A stretch of 64,000 bases of DNA from Morella rubra (lineage: Eukaryota; Streptophyta; Magnoliopsida; Fagales; Myricaceae). Below are positions 25,231 through 37,300 of this stretch, piece after piece. The position numbers and the translations under genes are program-made. The stretch lies in contig CM025852.1 in NCBI GenBank assembly GCA_003952965.2, positions 27,387,448 to 27,451,447 on the forward strand, given 5' to 3'. Position 1 is the stretch's first letter. Each line of letters opens with the position of its first letter. The notes beneath the pieces were generated by a model. It made no database searches and was not told where the DNA came from. It was given only the letters and a program-made list of their open reading frames with translations.

Positions 25231-25539
25231 CTTAATTGGGCTTGTGCAGAGATATGGTTCCGCATCTTCATCATTCTCTGCCGGGCAGGTTGATGAGCAG
25301 CAATTCGGAAACAAAGACGATTCTGTAAGTTCAAGCACGACAGAAGATCCGAACTTTGGGACAATATATTTGTATTCAGCATCTGTACGTGTACTGAAAC
25401 TGTCTGGCTAACTTGTACAAGTTAAGACAAGTAAAAATGTAAATTACTTGAACTTTGCAGGAGAAAAAACTGCCACCCAATCATCTGCAGATGGATTCGG
25501 ATTTATAAGATAAACAGTCACCCATTCAGCGTCCTCACC
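25231..25539 (-). repeat. Second copy of exons 2-3 inside gene B
   Basis: Encodes GEDAEWVTVYLINPNPSADD (exon 2') and a C-rich exon 3' ending LCTSPIK. Both are similar but not identical to the first copies at 26234-26528, for example VTVYL against VSIHL. Exon 3' is joined to the exon 6 tail without the normal intervening exons 4-5. Confidence 0.8.
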
Positions 25540-26528
25540 CTGTAATCATACAAAGGAAAAACACATATTAAAGTGAAATATTATACTTTGCACCTCATGA
25601 TAAAACTAATTGTCCGTTAAATATTGTAAGACGTACCTTATTTTCATTGATCTATCCCCTGCAACTTATTCTGCTATATTTTGCGAATGTTATGGAATTC
25701 GAAATTGCCACCAGTTTAGGCTGCAAATTCAAGAACGCAAATTCAAGAACGTGATCACTTATTAGCATACACGAAGAAAAAATTTGTCAATCACAGCTTC
25801 ATGAAGAGATGAACTAAATGAGAAGAAATGTTCAATCGTTCACAAATTAAGGTCTTAGGTGAGAAGAAATAGAACACAAAAATGTCCAGTTCTATCATGA
25901 ATGTGCTAACATACTTATGAAGCATAAGAAAAGAAACATCAGAGCCATGGACACACATTTGACAAACCGCCTGAAAATAATGCAAAGGAGAAATCTGCCC
26001 TCTGATTGATCAACTGGAACTTCAGAACAGCTTTGCCAGTTTTTGAATACGATTTGGAGGAATTTGTGTACTTGAACTGGAAGAAAGATATTCAATATCA
26101 CAGTATCACTTAGTTATAATCAGGGAAGCATGCAAAAACCCAATGATTTTAGCAAAAGAAAATATATAAATTAAGGAATTTGCCAATTTTATGCGTCACT
26201 TTAATCTCACACATTGACACACTGGGCGCACACCTTAATTGGGCTTGTGCAGAGATATGGTTCCTTATCTTTATTATTCACAGCCGGGCAGGTTGATGAG
26301 CTGCATGCGATTAGGGAACAAAGCTATTCCGTAAGTTTATGCACGAAAGAAGATCCGAAGTTTAGCATTTGTGTATTGAAATTGTCTGGTTATATAGCGA
26401 ACTTGTACAAATTAATACAAATAGTGATGGAATTACTTGAAGTTTGCAGGTGAAAAAACTGCCACCCAATCATCAGCAGATGGAGTTGGATTGATAAGAT
26501 GAATACTCACCCATTCAGAATCCTCACC

Positions 26529-28556
26529 CTGTAATCATGCATGTAAAGAAAAGCACGTCAGTGGGGATATTAATTACACTCTGCACCCCTTGGAAAACCT
26601 CTCCGTTATATTTTCAGCGGTTCTAATTATAATGGTAACTAATTAGGAGATCATGAATGCCATGAATGAAATTTTGAAATGATATATTTGATTGGCGCTC
26701 TGCTTCTTTTATCTGTTTAGTGATGTTTTGCACAACAGAATGTTTCATAGCATTCGAAATGTTTTATTATTTTAAAAATTTTGGATGCAAAACATGCATG
26801 AAATTTTGAAACAAGTTGCATGCAAAATTTTTTAATGTCGATTTGCACTCCTGAAAGATTAGACTAAAAAAGATTGAACTAGAGAAAGAGAAGAGATTAC
26901 TTAAGATGGTTCAGTCTAGAAAAATCTATGTCCACCGTAGAATTAAGCTCAATGAACTACATCTCTACTACTCAATATGTATTTAACTTGTATATAGAAA
27001 AACCTATTTATAGGACCCAAATCACAAAGGATAGTGACGGAGCCAATAATTTTTTTCTTGCAAGGGCGTGTTAAAAAATAATATTATATAAAAAAATTCT
27101 AACAATTTTTGAGATGCAATACATGTTTTGAGCAAATATTTTAAAAACATAAAATAGAAGATGTTGTTGGACTGAAAAAATTAGTACATTATCATCATGT
27201 CGTGCTAAATTTATAATTTAAAACTTTAACAACGAAATACACATCATCAATAAATGGGGACCACATATATAATTTATTTCTTAGCAATAAACAAATTAAA
27301 CACAGAGAATCAAACGTAGTGTTTTATAAAGTCATGCTAGAGGATAATAAAATCTAAACCATAATTTATAGAGAGTAATAAACAATAAACTATAATTTAA
27401 TTTCATATGAAGATACAAAACATGAATAAAGCCGATATGTCACTACTTTATTAAGAGAGTGTTTCCTTTACTTGTGAAAAGTTTTCACTTGTTATGCCTT
27501 GGTAATAATTTTTTAATTTTTTTCTTTTAAGTAATTACTAATTTGTTCCTGTCACTTTGATTATATTGTAAATGTGGAGTATTTCACGTATACCAGAATT
27601 TGATTGTGATTTTATTAGGAGTTGAAGGCAAGATTTTTCTTACCTTTCTTGACACTTGAAGAAAGAGATTTTGATCTGTCAAAATTATATTTTTTATTTA
27701 AAAAAGGGCCATTCCATATCATTCTATTTCCAGGGAAGAGGGGTAAAATCAACACTCAAGGGTAATTTTTTTTTCTTTTGGGGGTAAATATTTAGGAGAA
27801 GAGGCGGGATTAACTCCCACCGACAAAATTTCTGTCCTTTGAGGGAGAGGGTTGAGAGTAATTTTTTTTTTTCCTTGGAGGGGTTACTTAGGAGCAAGGG
27901 GGCGGGATTAACTCTAAAGAGGAAATTTTTTTTCCTTTGGATGGAAGTCTCTGCCACTGACAAAAAAACTATAAGATTAGATGATTTAGGACGTTCGTTT
28001 TTAAAAGTATTTTAGAATATATATATATATATTCAACAAATTTACAAAATAATATATAAAATTTTAAAAATTCATAATCAAATACCAATATCTTTTACAT
28101 AATCTCTAACAAATTTTCATACAAACTTCAATATATTTTTTTAAAAAAATTATAACAAATTCTATATCTATACTTTTTCAAATAACTTCAATACTTTTTT
28201 ATTAAACAATTATATCTAATCATCTCCTTATATTTTTTTACAAATTCTAATAAAAATTAAACATCTTTAAAAATTTTAACAAATTTTTACACAAAAATTT
28301 ATAAATTTTCAATATATAGATATTCACAATTCTATCCTAATACTAAAAAATCTTATCATTTTTTACCACAAGAACATCCCAATTTGTAAACATATATACA
28401 AGTGCGCGTCATGTGTGTTTGTGTCAGTGACTCAGTGTGTACGTACGCAAGTAAATGACTCAAAATGCATAGAACAAGTACGTACGGCCTACGTGTATAG
28501 AGGAGAAAAAGCAGAGGCTAAAGTTTAATTAAGCGGTAGTATGCAAATAAAGGGAC
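26529..28556. other. Large intron 1 of pseudogene B
   Basis: About 2 kb. It contains AT-rich sequence, a degenerate tandem repeat at about 27725-27960 with a period near 98 bp (ttaggagaag...gcgggattaactc), and a very AT-rich segment at 27990-28330 resembling a decayed MITE. No gene seen. Confidence 0.5.
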
Positions 28557-28751
28557 CTTCGAGCCGAGAACGAACGGGCTGGCTCTGATGGCGACCGAAT
28601 CGCGAAGGGCAAGAGTGGTGTTATATATGTTTATCTCGGCCAGTGGATGCTTATCAACTCTCCTACTGTCAGCTGAGGCCGAGGCCGAGTTCACCAAGCC
28701 CCAAAAGAAAAGGATGGTGAAGAGCTTATGGCAGTGGGAGCTGTCTCCCAT

Positions 28752-29888
28752 TGTTTCTTGTTTACTGAAGTGAGTTAAAGGATCACAGGGAGAAGAGATA
28801 TTTCAGCTGAAGTTGTGAGAAAGCTCTGCAGAGTTAGAGAGTGTGGGAGAGAAAAGAAGACCACAAATGTTGTTATATTATTGATCTGGAGGAAGAGCCA
28901 TCAGAGTACGATCACGTACGACGAAGGAGCGTCAGTAATGTCTTTGGCTGATGAGAATATCGTGTTGTTCTCGTTTTTTTGATTCCCACGTGCTTTTTCA
29001 GTTTGTTTAATATCAAGTACGTTTATGAAGGGCATATAAAAAAAAATTACGTTTATGAATGGCTTAGAAAAAAAAAATTAGGACGTTAATTATGAATGTG
29101 TTAAAGACAAGGTTATAAGCTAAAGGCATAAATGCACTCACAGATAAGACTTCTGTTAAAATTCTGTCTCTTTCGTTAATAATCTATGCTAGTGAATTAC
29201 AGAATTTATTTAGACACTTAACATATGAATTACAGAATTTATTTGGACACTTAACATATTATGTTGATTATTCAATCATTAGTGAAAGAGATAGAAATTG
29301 ATAAATAGACATATTTTAAAGAAAAAACCTTTCTACATAAATTAATTTGCGATTTTATTTATTTATTTCAAGATTACTTCGTAACTTTCTTATACCCCGT
29401 AAGGTAAATGATAGCTTCTAACTGAGGAGGTTGTTTTGAGATGTGAATGGTACGATGCAGGACAAATAAGGGACCACGTCCACTGGGGTCTAGGAGACAA
29501 CCATTTTGAGGACCGCTCTAAATGACAGGTACGTAACTGTTTTGCGAGAAGGCATGCGCAATAATTGCGCATCACATGATAGGAAAACTTCGTTTCACGT
29601 CATTAATATTTAGCAAAACGCCCAGGCATAGATGACAATTCTCCCGGCTGTCTTCTCTCTCTCTCTCTCTCTCTCTCTGTAGAGTTCCTTATCGAAACGA
29701 TTGGGATATCCGCAGCATATTCCATATATGCATGTTCCACATGGGCTGTAAGATTCCAGATCGACAAAAGAGCAGGGAAACGAAAAAGAAAAAAGAAAAA
29801 ACATAGAAGAAAAAACATAGGATTCTTTGCTTTTCTTGCTGTTCTCTAATCTCTTTTCTCTCTTTTGCCTTTCTGGCGATTATCCAAC
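28752..29888. other. Intergenic, between pseudogene B and the YUCCA relic
   Basis: Holds the 5' flank of B, a 30-34 bp direct repeat gaattacagaatttattt at about 29195-29262, and a CT microsatellite at 29653-29679. No coding signal. Confidence 0.5.
29653..29679. repeat. CT microsatellite
   Basis: Uninterrupted run of about 13 ct dinucleotides. It inflates two overlapping minus-strand frames that are not genes. Confidence 0.9.
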
Positions 29889-30428
29889 ATGGGTCCTTGC
29901 AAAGAAAAAGAAAAGAACCAGCGAATTTTGTCTGGGTTCATGGGCCTATCATCGTAGGTGCTGTAGCATCTGGTGCAGCACTCTCTGCTTGCCTCTCTGA
30001 ACATGGAGTACCTTCTGTGATTTTTGTGAGAAGCAATTGCGTAGTTTTTATTTGGCAACACAGAACCTATGGTAGAATTATTAACCGCTTCTTCGTATTT
30101 GATCTTTATTTTAACTAAAAAATATACTTTTTTATTTTAATTATTAATTTTTAAAAAATATTTTTAGCAGTTTTTTTATTTTTATTTTTATTTTTACTAT
30201 TTTATTAAAATATTATTTTTAAATATTTCTTTATTTTTTTTAACATTTATTTTTTTGAATATTTGTTTTATCGTGACGGTCATATTTTTTAATATTTATC
30301 TTATCTTAAAAAATCGAATTTTTAAAATTTTATCTTTTTCTAATGGTCATATTTTTAAAATTCAATTATCTAAAAATGAAAGATGAATTATATTATTATT
30401 TTAATAAAAAAGAGAGAGAAAAATGAAA

Positions 30429-30460
<32 letters not shown>

Positions 30461-30775
30461 AAGCGTGAGTGGGAGAGAGAGAAAAATGAAAGAGAAATTA
30501 TATTATTATTTTAATATGAATAAGTGAACAGTGATTGTCTAAAAATAGATAACCATTGTTCACTTGTTAAATTTTTTTGTTAACTTTTGTTAAAATAGAT
30601 AAGCTACAAAACACACATTTTTAACTATTTGGTTATATTGGTTCTCTATTTTAGCCAAAAAGCTAGAATAAAGAACCTGCTAATAATGCTCTAACCGTCT
30701 CAAACTCCACATTCCCAAGTAGTCTTACGCCCTCCCACTCCTAGGTTTCCCAGAAGATTTCCCCAAGTACCAAAA
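29889..30775 (+). pseudogene. YUC-like: YUCCA-type flavin monooxygenase relic, interrupted by a MITE
   Basis: Translation from 29924 gives FVWVHGPIIVGAVASGAA, LSACLSEHGVPSVIF, RSNCV and HRTY. These align with the FAD-binding start of plant YUCCA enzymes (GPVIVGAGPSGLATAACL...GVP...ERSDCIASLWQ.RTYDRLKLHLPK). The match resumes at 30693 with RLKLHIPK, a stop, then LPLLGFPEDFPKY. The dinucleotide-binding GxGxxG is damaged (GAVASG), a TAG replaces a codon after HIPK, and sequence homology ends near 30775. YUCCAs convert indole-3-pyruvate to auxin in the cytosol or at the ER; this copy cannot. It is opposite in strand to the phosphatases. Confidence 0.8.
30071..30696. mobile_element. MITE inserted in the YUCCA relic
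   Basis: The ends ggtagaattattaa and ttaataatgctctaacc (similar in reverse complement) sit exactly where RTY and RLKLH of the YUCCA frame are separated. The interior is AT-rich with a GA microsatellite at about 30434-30475. A 2-3 bp target duplication is likely but not resolved. Confidence 0.6.
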
Positions 30776-30942
30776 AGTATAACAAAGATTGCTTTAAAAA
30801 AGTTTAGGATGCTGCTTTCGCTTACTTCACATATTTTGTTCGCTTTGGTTTACCTGAATCGGGAAGAAACTTAACCTAAGGAAGACGCTGGAGAAAATCA
30901 ATTTTGAGAGAGAGAGATGAGTCTCTTGTGTTAGTTTCTTTG

Positions 30943-31100
30943 CTCAGAAGGTGACAAATACTACGAGCTCATTCGCCAAGTTTGCTACCATGATTTGAAT
31001 CCCGAGCTCATTCACGATCTAGCCGTAGCAATCTGCGCATTCAGAGATGTTCCCACCTCCAAGAGCTTTAGCAATGGAGGGACCCTACCTTCGTCGAAGA
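30943..31100 (+). CDS. Unrecognised exon-like open stretch
   Basis: A good acceptor (tttctttgctcag) ends near 30942 and is followed by about 50 open codons beginning GDKYYELIRQVCYHDLNPE, with balanced composition. No family recognised. It could be an exon of a decayed gene unrelated to the YUCCA relic upstream. Confidence 0.2.
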
Positions 31101-31236
31101 TTATCTGCTTGTTTTTATCGTCATTGGCAACGAAAAAAAAAAAAAAGGTTATTTCAACCCAAAGCTAACGATGTCGTTTGTTGTCTATGCCTTGTGTAAA
31201 CTAAGTTGGCAGATGAGGACATGAGCAGTGGTGGAT

Positions 31237-32107
31237 AGGGCTGTGCAGATTTTTGCCCGAATCGAATCGCTGACCCAGGTCCGACCCGTCTTGACCCGAC
31301 TGGGTCGAATCCAATCGGACACGGATTCGGATTTGGATAGCATATGAAAATAAATCATGTATTCGAGTCAGATTCGGATATCCGGTATGATATTCGAAAT
31401 CAACCGACTCGACCCGATTTTCGCATTAAAATAAAGCGCAGCGTTTTCATTTATCTTAACCCCCTCCCTCATTCGTGATTTCAGAATCCCCCCCCCCCTC
31501 AGTCTATTGATCCAGCGATCCCCCCCTCTCCCCCTTTGAAATTTTGAGAAACCCTAACCCTAATCTTCTCTCTGCCTCCTTCAGCCGTCGCCGCCAATCT
31601 CCTTGCTACCTACCTCCATCAACTATTGCCTCCTCTCCTCCTTCCTCAGACATCGACGCTTTTTGTTGAGCCTCACAGTCACGGCCCTCATCGACGCTCA
31701 TTCTTTATTGCCGCCTACCTCCGTCCTCCGTCGACTATAGCCGCCATTGTCTCCTCGCCTCTTCCCTTCTCAACAAAATTTTATCATTATATGATCGAGC
31801 TGTGAGTTTTTTTGCAAACTTTTGATTTTCTCAAATATGTTGGTTGTGTTTGTGTAAAAGCTCAAGGAAAGAGCAAGCATTAGGGGCAGACATGGAGGCC
31901 GGAGGTGGTAGCGTAGAGGCCACAGGGGCTATGAGTTTTTTTGCACCCAAATTCGAATCAGATCCGATATCCGATCCGAATCTGATTTAACCGACTAGAC
32001 CGGATATGATGCATTTCGGATTGGATTTTGATATTAAATCCGGTATCCGAAAATTTCGGATTCGGATAGGTCCTTTCCGAATCCGAAATTTTACGTGCAC
32101 AACCTTA
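31237..32107. mobile_element. hAT/Mutator-like non-autonomous element
   Basis: The ends agggctgtgca and tgcacaacctta are imperfect inverted repeats. The subterminal DNA is full of gattcgga and tccgaatc words on both sides. The flanks share gcagtgg (about 31226 and 32108), a possible target duplication. No transposase is present. The interior around 31560-31760 is C/T-rich. Confidence 0.55.
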
Positions 32108-34357
32108 GCAGTGGATCTAGAACTCAAGTTGAGAAAGGGCTAACTCCTAAGTCAAAATGACAAAAAAAATTTTTCCTACATAATGTAAAAAGTGTTTTAA
32201 AGTTAAAATGTTTTCCAACTTTATGAGTATTAGACGACTCCACACTGGTTGAGTTTTTTTATTATAAAAAAACTTATCTATTATCTAATTAAAACAAAAT
32301 GAAAATTCATCAACTAATTCACTAATCAAAATTAAGAATAATAACCTTCAACAAATTACAATTGACTATGTGTAAATAAACAATCCCAAAATCCAATTCA
32401 GTATAGACTTGATTGAGCAAAAATTTGTAGCTTAAGTTCACGAAGTGTCTCCATGGCTTTGATATGGGCAGTCAATTGATAAACATAGCATTTAAGATGA
32501 AATTTACTTACATAGTGTTTGTTAAACAAAAATTTTAACGAAATTTAATAAAATTTTATTTTTACAAACACACTTCAAAATTTTACTTTTACTTTTATCA
32601 CTCTTTCACAAATTCCAATACCACCTCTTTTTTAACATCAACACAAAATTTTATTAAAATTTTACAAACAAACGCACTGTTAATATACACAGTATCAACA
32701 CCTATAAGTAAATATGTTTAGAAATAAAGAAATGAATCAATTTTTAAGAAAATTTGGAAGTCAGAGACTCAACTTTCTTATAAGTTATAACACATTTCTT
32801 TCTTAAGGACTTGAGAATTGTGTTTGTAAAAAAGTATCACTTTTTTTACGAAAAAGAAATCCACTTAATACCTTATTTTGAGTATAATTATTTGGTTGAT
32901 CTAGAAATTTTTCATCCTTCAAAATCAGAAATATGAGAAACTCAAAATATTATAATACATATTTTTTTCCTAACTTTATCAGTTAAAAACTCAAAGATTG
33001 CACAAAAGTTACATTAAAAATTTTTAAAAGAGCGCAGTAACTAACTTGTCCTAATATATAATAAAAACACATACATAAAATAAAAGTATCAAAATAGGAC
33101 AAAATAATCAATTATATTTTATTCAAAATAAGCACAAAACACATGTATATATAAAAAAAGAAAAAGAAAAGACAGAAGGGAGGGGGGCGGCCGCCCCAGC
33201 TTGCCCCACTATGGTCTGCCACCGTACCTATGGTTTATTAGCTTGTCACGTGGACATAAATGACGTGATTTGAGCTTCCCTTAAAAGAATGGATGGAAAG
33301 CTATTGGAAATGTGTTTTTATAAAATGTCGAAAATATAAGTATCTTAAATTTGAAGTTTAAATTCGAAGGATCCAAATGTAAAAAAAATACAAGTTCATG
33401 GACTAAACTGTCAAATTCTCAAAATATAACATCAAACCTCGTACGTATATTCAAATCATTATAACGTATGTAATAGACATGAATCATCAATGTCGGGCAT
33501 CCCTTCTATAGTGACATAAAGAGGGTGTTTGTTTGTTAAAATTTTGAAGAATATTCTCGAACTTTTAAAAATCTTTACTTTATTGAGATTATTGAGATTT
33601 GTAAAAAATAAAATATGTATATATAAAAATTAAAAATTTTAAAATATATTTATTTTATTAAAAATTTTTATACCTTAAAATATTGAAAAAATAATCTATA
33701 CCAAAATTTTTCCTAGAATAGTAAGTCAAATTTGTTTTCTCCATGGCTAGAATAGTTAAGTACATGGATATTGTAATTTATATTCCCACATCAGTCACAT
33801 CACAAAGAATAACTATCTCAAAAAGGAAGAAGCCAGTTAGCAGCTAGTAGATCTTCACTATCCAGACCACAAATATCTTCATTTGTTAATCATCTATTCG
33901 AATATTCCCAAGAATTAATATTGTTTTTTTTTCTCTGAGTTACCTGTATTTAAGAAAAAAACAAGTAGCTAGTCGCTGGTTTTAATTAGATGTGATATAT
34001 ATATATATATACACTTGAGTACCCCAATATAATTATATAATTATTTTTAAGTCATTTGATAAAGATATAATCAATCTAGCTTTGCAAATGTTGAAGGAGA
34101 GAATAATAGCTGAATCTCACACCCTTTATTTGATTTCATAAAAGTTCACAACACGGTTGAACCTATAACAAACTTAAGCCCATGGCCTAGGACATTAAAA
34201 AAACATCAGAACTCAGCCACAGGCAAAAAAAAAAAAACCCTCCGAAAATTTATTTTTTGAATCACCCAAAATTTCAATAAAAAACAGAAACATCTCTGAA
34301 AATATCCTTAGACACCACCTTGTAAAAGTTTCCTTGAAAAACTTTAAAAGGCAAAGT
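32108..34357. other. Intergenic, transposon debris, 3' flank of gene C
   Basis: AT-rich, with MITE-like palindromic units at about 32515-32680 (gtgtttgttaaac...acaaacgcac) and 33521-33700 (gagggtgtttgtttg start). From 34085 it matches the 3' flank of gene E near 51725-51835. No gene signal before 34358. Confidence 0.5.
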
Positions 34358-37300
34358 TTAGGATGCCAAAGTGGTTGGTTCACAGCCATCATGCACACAA
34401 GCCAGGACATCTCTGTAGTCCCTGGAGATGGTGAAGGAATCTTGTGTGCTTCCATCGCGGCTTCTGATGTATTCATAGAGGAGGGACGAGTGATTGAATG
34501 CTGTCAGCTTGATAAAGCCATAGTCAAGGTCTCTGAAAACACTCCAATTCGGAATCTGTTGGGAGTATGTATCTAATTTTTTCCCTCCGTTTCCGGCGAC
34601 AACATGGATCGTACCATTCACAGTGCCTGAATAATGAGATGTTTCTGAACTCACGCATTGATTCTGCACCACAAAGAAAATAATCAATTATATATTGAAG
34701 ACAAGGCATTGAAGTAATCAGAAACCAATTCGAAATGAGCAAAAGCCAACAAAATTAAAGACACAGAGAGAGAGAGACAGAAACTGTCAAGGATTCATAT
34801 ATCATCAAGATTTTTGTTTGAAATGCTTAGAAACTACATGATCTTGCCTTAAACTGTACCTCGTAAATGGGACATATCCTTTCGTAGTTGTGCTTATGGC
34901 CATAAAATCCAAGGTCCACCTTGTACTTCTGCCACAGCTTTTGCAAGCTATCCCTTCCCATGGGCTCTCCGGTTGTGCCCTCCGAGGCATAACCGCTGGC
35001 AGAGGAATACCCAAGGACACGATGAGCGATAAAGATCAGCCAAGGTTGTTTTTGTCTATCTGCCGAAGCAAGGCATTGCTCAATGAATGCGTACTGCTCT
35101 GATCCCTCCCTCCAGTCATGCTCACTGTCAGCTACACAGAAGTGGAACATGCCATAATCCGTGGAGTACCTGCAGATTCAAGGTTATGATATAAGTAATG
35201 GGACACAAAACAAAAGCCCAGAATAAAAAGTCTAATCTACTACAATTGAAGTAATAATAACAACAATGGATTTGTTCCATGACATACAAACTATGGCATT
35301 GAGTTGGGGGTAAGTAGCTTATTCTTTCTTGTTAGGGGTGCAGGGGCTTACTCTCGCGAATCGAGATGAGCCATCAAACTATGGAGACTGGCTCTTGTGG
35401 TTACCACTCTAGAGGGGGCTAGCTTTTTACAACCTAGAAAAGGGGACGTTTGCTTGTTTGTCTGTGTATCTTTGAGCACCATTCAGTGCGCTTATAAGCC
35501 ACGAATGCTCAAGAAAAATTCTTAGGAAGACATGCAACTTACCAAAACTTAGCCCTGTTTTCAGCAGGAACATAGAACATGGTTTCGGCCAGCACACCGC
35601 ATTCCCCACCTGAATCCGTAGTGTCATAGAAGGACCCAGAATTCGTCCAATCACGCTCATGATTCCCACTGAAGCAGGAGAGATATAAAAGAGGTTCTTA
35701 AACTGGCCAGCATCATAATATAAAGCGGTATATATATATATATATAGATGAAATATACATAATGAACAATGGCACAAACCTTGCAATCATATATGGGACA
35801 GTCGATGCGATGGGCTGCACTTGTGCTGTAAATTGGTCCCATTCCGAGATGTATCCATTTGCATATGTTATATCTCCAATATGGAAGACTATGTCATAGT
35901 TTCCTAAGTCCCTGATGAGTTGATCTGTAGTGTTCAGTGCACCTGGCTGAGAATTGCTATACTCGTTGGATCCATCACGCTCAGCCTGACAGGTAAACAA
36001 AGAAATCCATATTGTTTAACATTACTCACTCTCATATCAAACAGAAGCATTCCCATGTAAACCCTCTTTAGCCTTTACGCTGAGGATCGGAGCAACAAAA
36101 CAAAAGGATGGATGCCTATGGCAAATGTAGAGAACTTGCATAAAAATTTCATTTCAGTTACCAAACATCCTAAAACCCAGATAATAGTAACGTTCTTCCA
36201 AATTTATCTTCTCCGGGAAAATTCGCGATATTTTTCAATGCAATGTTAAATCAATACTTTTCCAGAAAACGTTAGTTGGTGGAAAGAGGGCAATTCTAAT
36301 TCTTGAATTTAAAGTTTTGGTAGAAGTCACACTGATAATGTGTTAATTTAAATATGTCTAAATGGAGAACTTGGTGTGTAGGCAACAATGAAAAATTCTC
36401 CTTCCAAAAAGATAACTAGTATGCTGTTTTTGTTTTTCCTTTTTGCTATAAATCTCTTCTACTCAATATTGAATAACACCTTCCCCATGTCGCCAAATAC
36501 TACAACACGCTGCAACGAGTCCTGTCCAGGATATGGGGATGATTTGAACGAATATGAGTTGCTCCAGATGTATGAGCCATTAGATAAGATGTGGCCCATC
36601 CTGTAAGTGTACCTGAAAACAGAACATAATCACCTTCAGGAGAACAGAAACTAGATCTCTCATCTTACTTCTAATGTCAAGGAAAATGGATGTTGAAATG
36701 CCTACACGAAGTTTGGCCACAAATCCTTCAAGAAACTTGTGTGTATGAAACCAGGGTCACGCCAGCCAACTGTCCGTGCAGGTGGACCTGCAGAGTAACA
36801 TGGAAGCCCCTTATGCAACGGGTCTACAACTGCATGCATTGCACTCTAACGATGCAAAAGAGACTAGGTCGTCAAAATTATTGTGGTGCCGGACTAACGG
36901 AAGCAAAAATCAGACTTGAATTTTACTCCCCTCTTTTGCGGCTCTGTTCTCATCAAATTCTGCAGAAACATTCCTTTCTTCTCCCCTCTCGGTTGTTTTT
37001 CGTTTGTTTATTGAACTGTCTTAGTAAGTTACTTGTGTTGGCATATCCAACCAATTACTCCCAGCAATTCAATTATGGATTATGACTAGAATGAACATAC
37101 TCTTATGCAATTATATGTACGTGGAATGAATCATACCACACATGGTGTTTCTCGTAAACGTTAATGTTCCAGCTGGGGATCGAGATTGAGGTGTTCCCTG
37201 TAGACCCCACTCAACAAATGGAACAGCTTCATCTATGTTATAGCCGCTTGTCCAGGTAACTGTCATCTGCATGTATGAGTACTTGTGTCACAGCAAGGAG

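Larger units (their letters stand above)
23099..28751 (-). pseudogene. PAP27-like: Gene B: rearranged PAP27-like pseudogene
   Basis: Exon 1 (28557-28751, signal peptide, start MGDSSHCHK), exons 2-4 (26437-26528, 26234-26300, 25957-26076) and the first 38 bp of exon 5 (to 25720) are followed by a second exon 2 (25448-25539) and a second exon 3 (25231-25297). Next comes only the last 29 bp of exon 6 (about 25173-25201), then intact exons 7-12: 24944-25025, 24715-24853, 24198-24403, 23983-24108, 23584-23893 and 23099-23404. GDLG, GDLAY, GNHE, AAHR and GHVH are all retained. The second exon 3 has lost its AG acceptor. Exon 5 runs into a stop, and no phase-compatible path reaches exon 7. The structure fits a fusion of two gene copies plus a deletion. 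A truncated N-terminal protein of about 180 aa is the most it could make. Confidence 0.85.

Noticed and set aside
26600-28400. A second gene in the large intron of B
   Set aside because: The interval is AT-rich with mononucleotide runs and degenerate tandem repeats. Short frames there have no domain or splice support.
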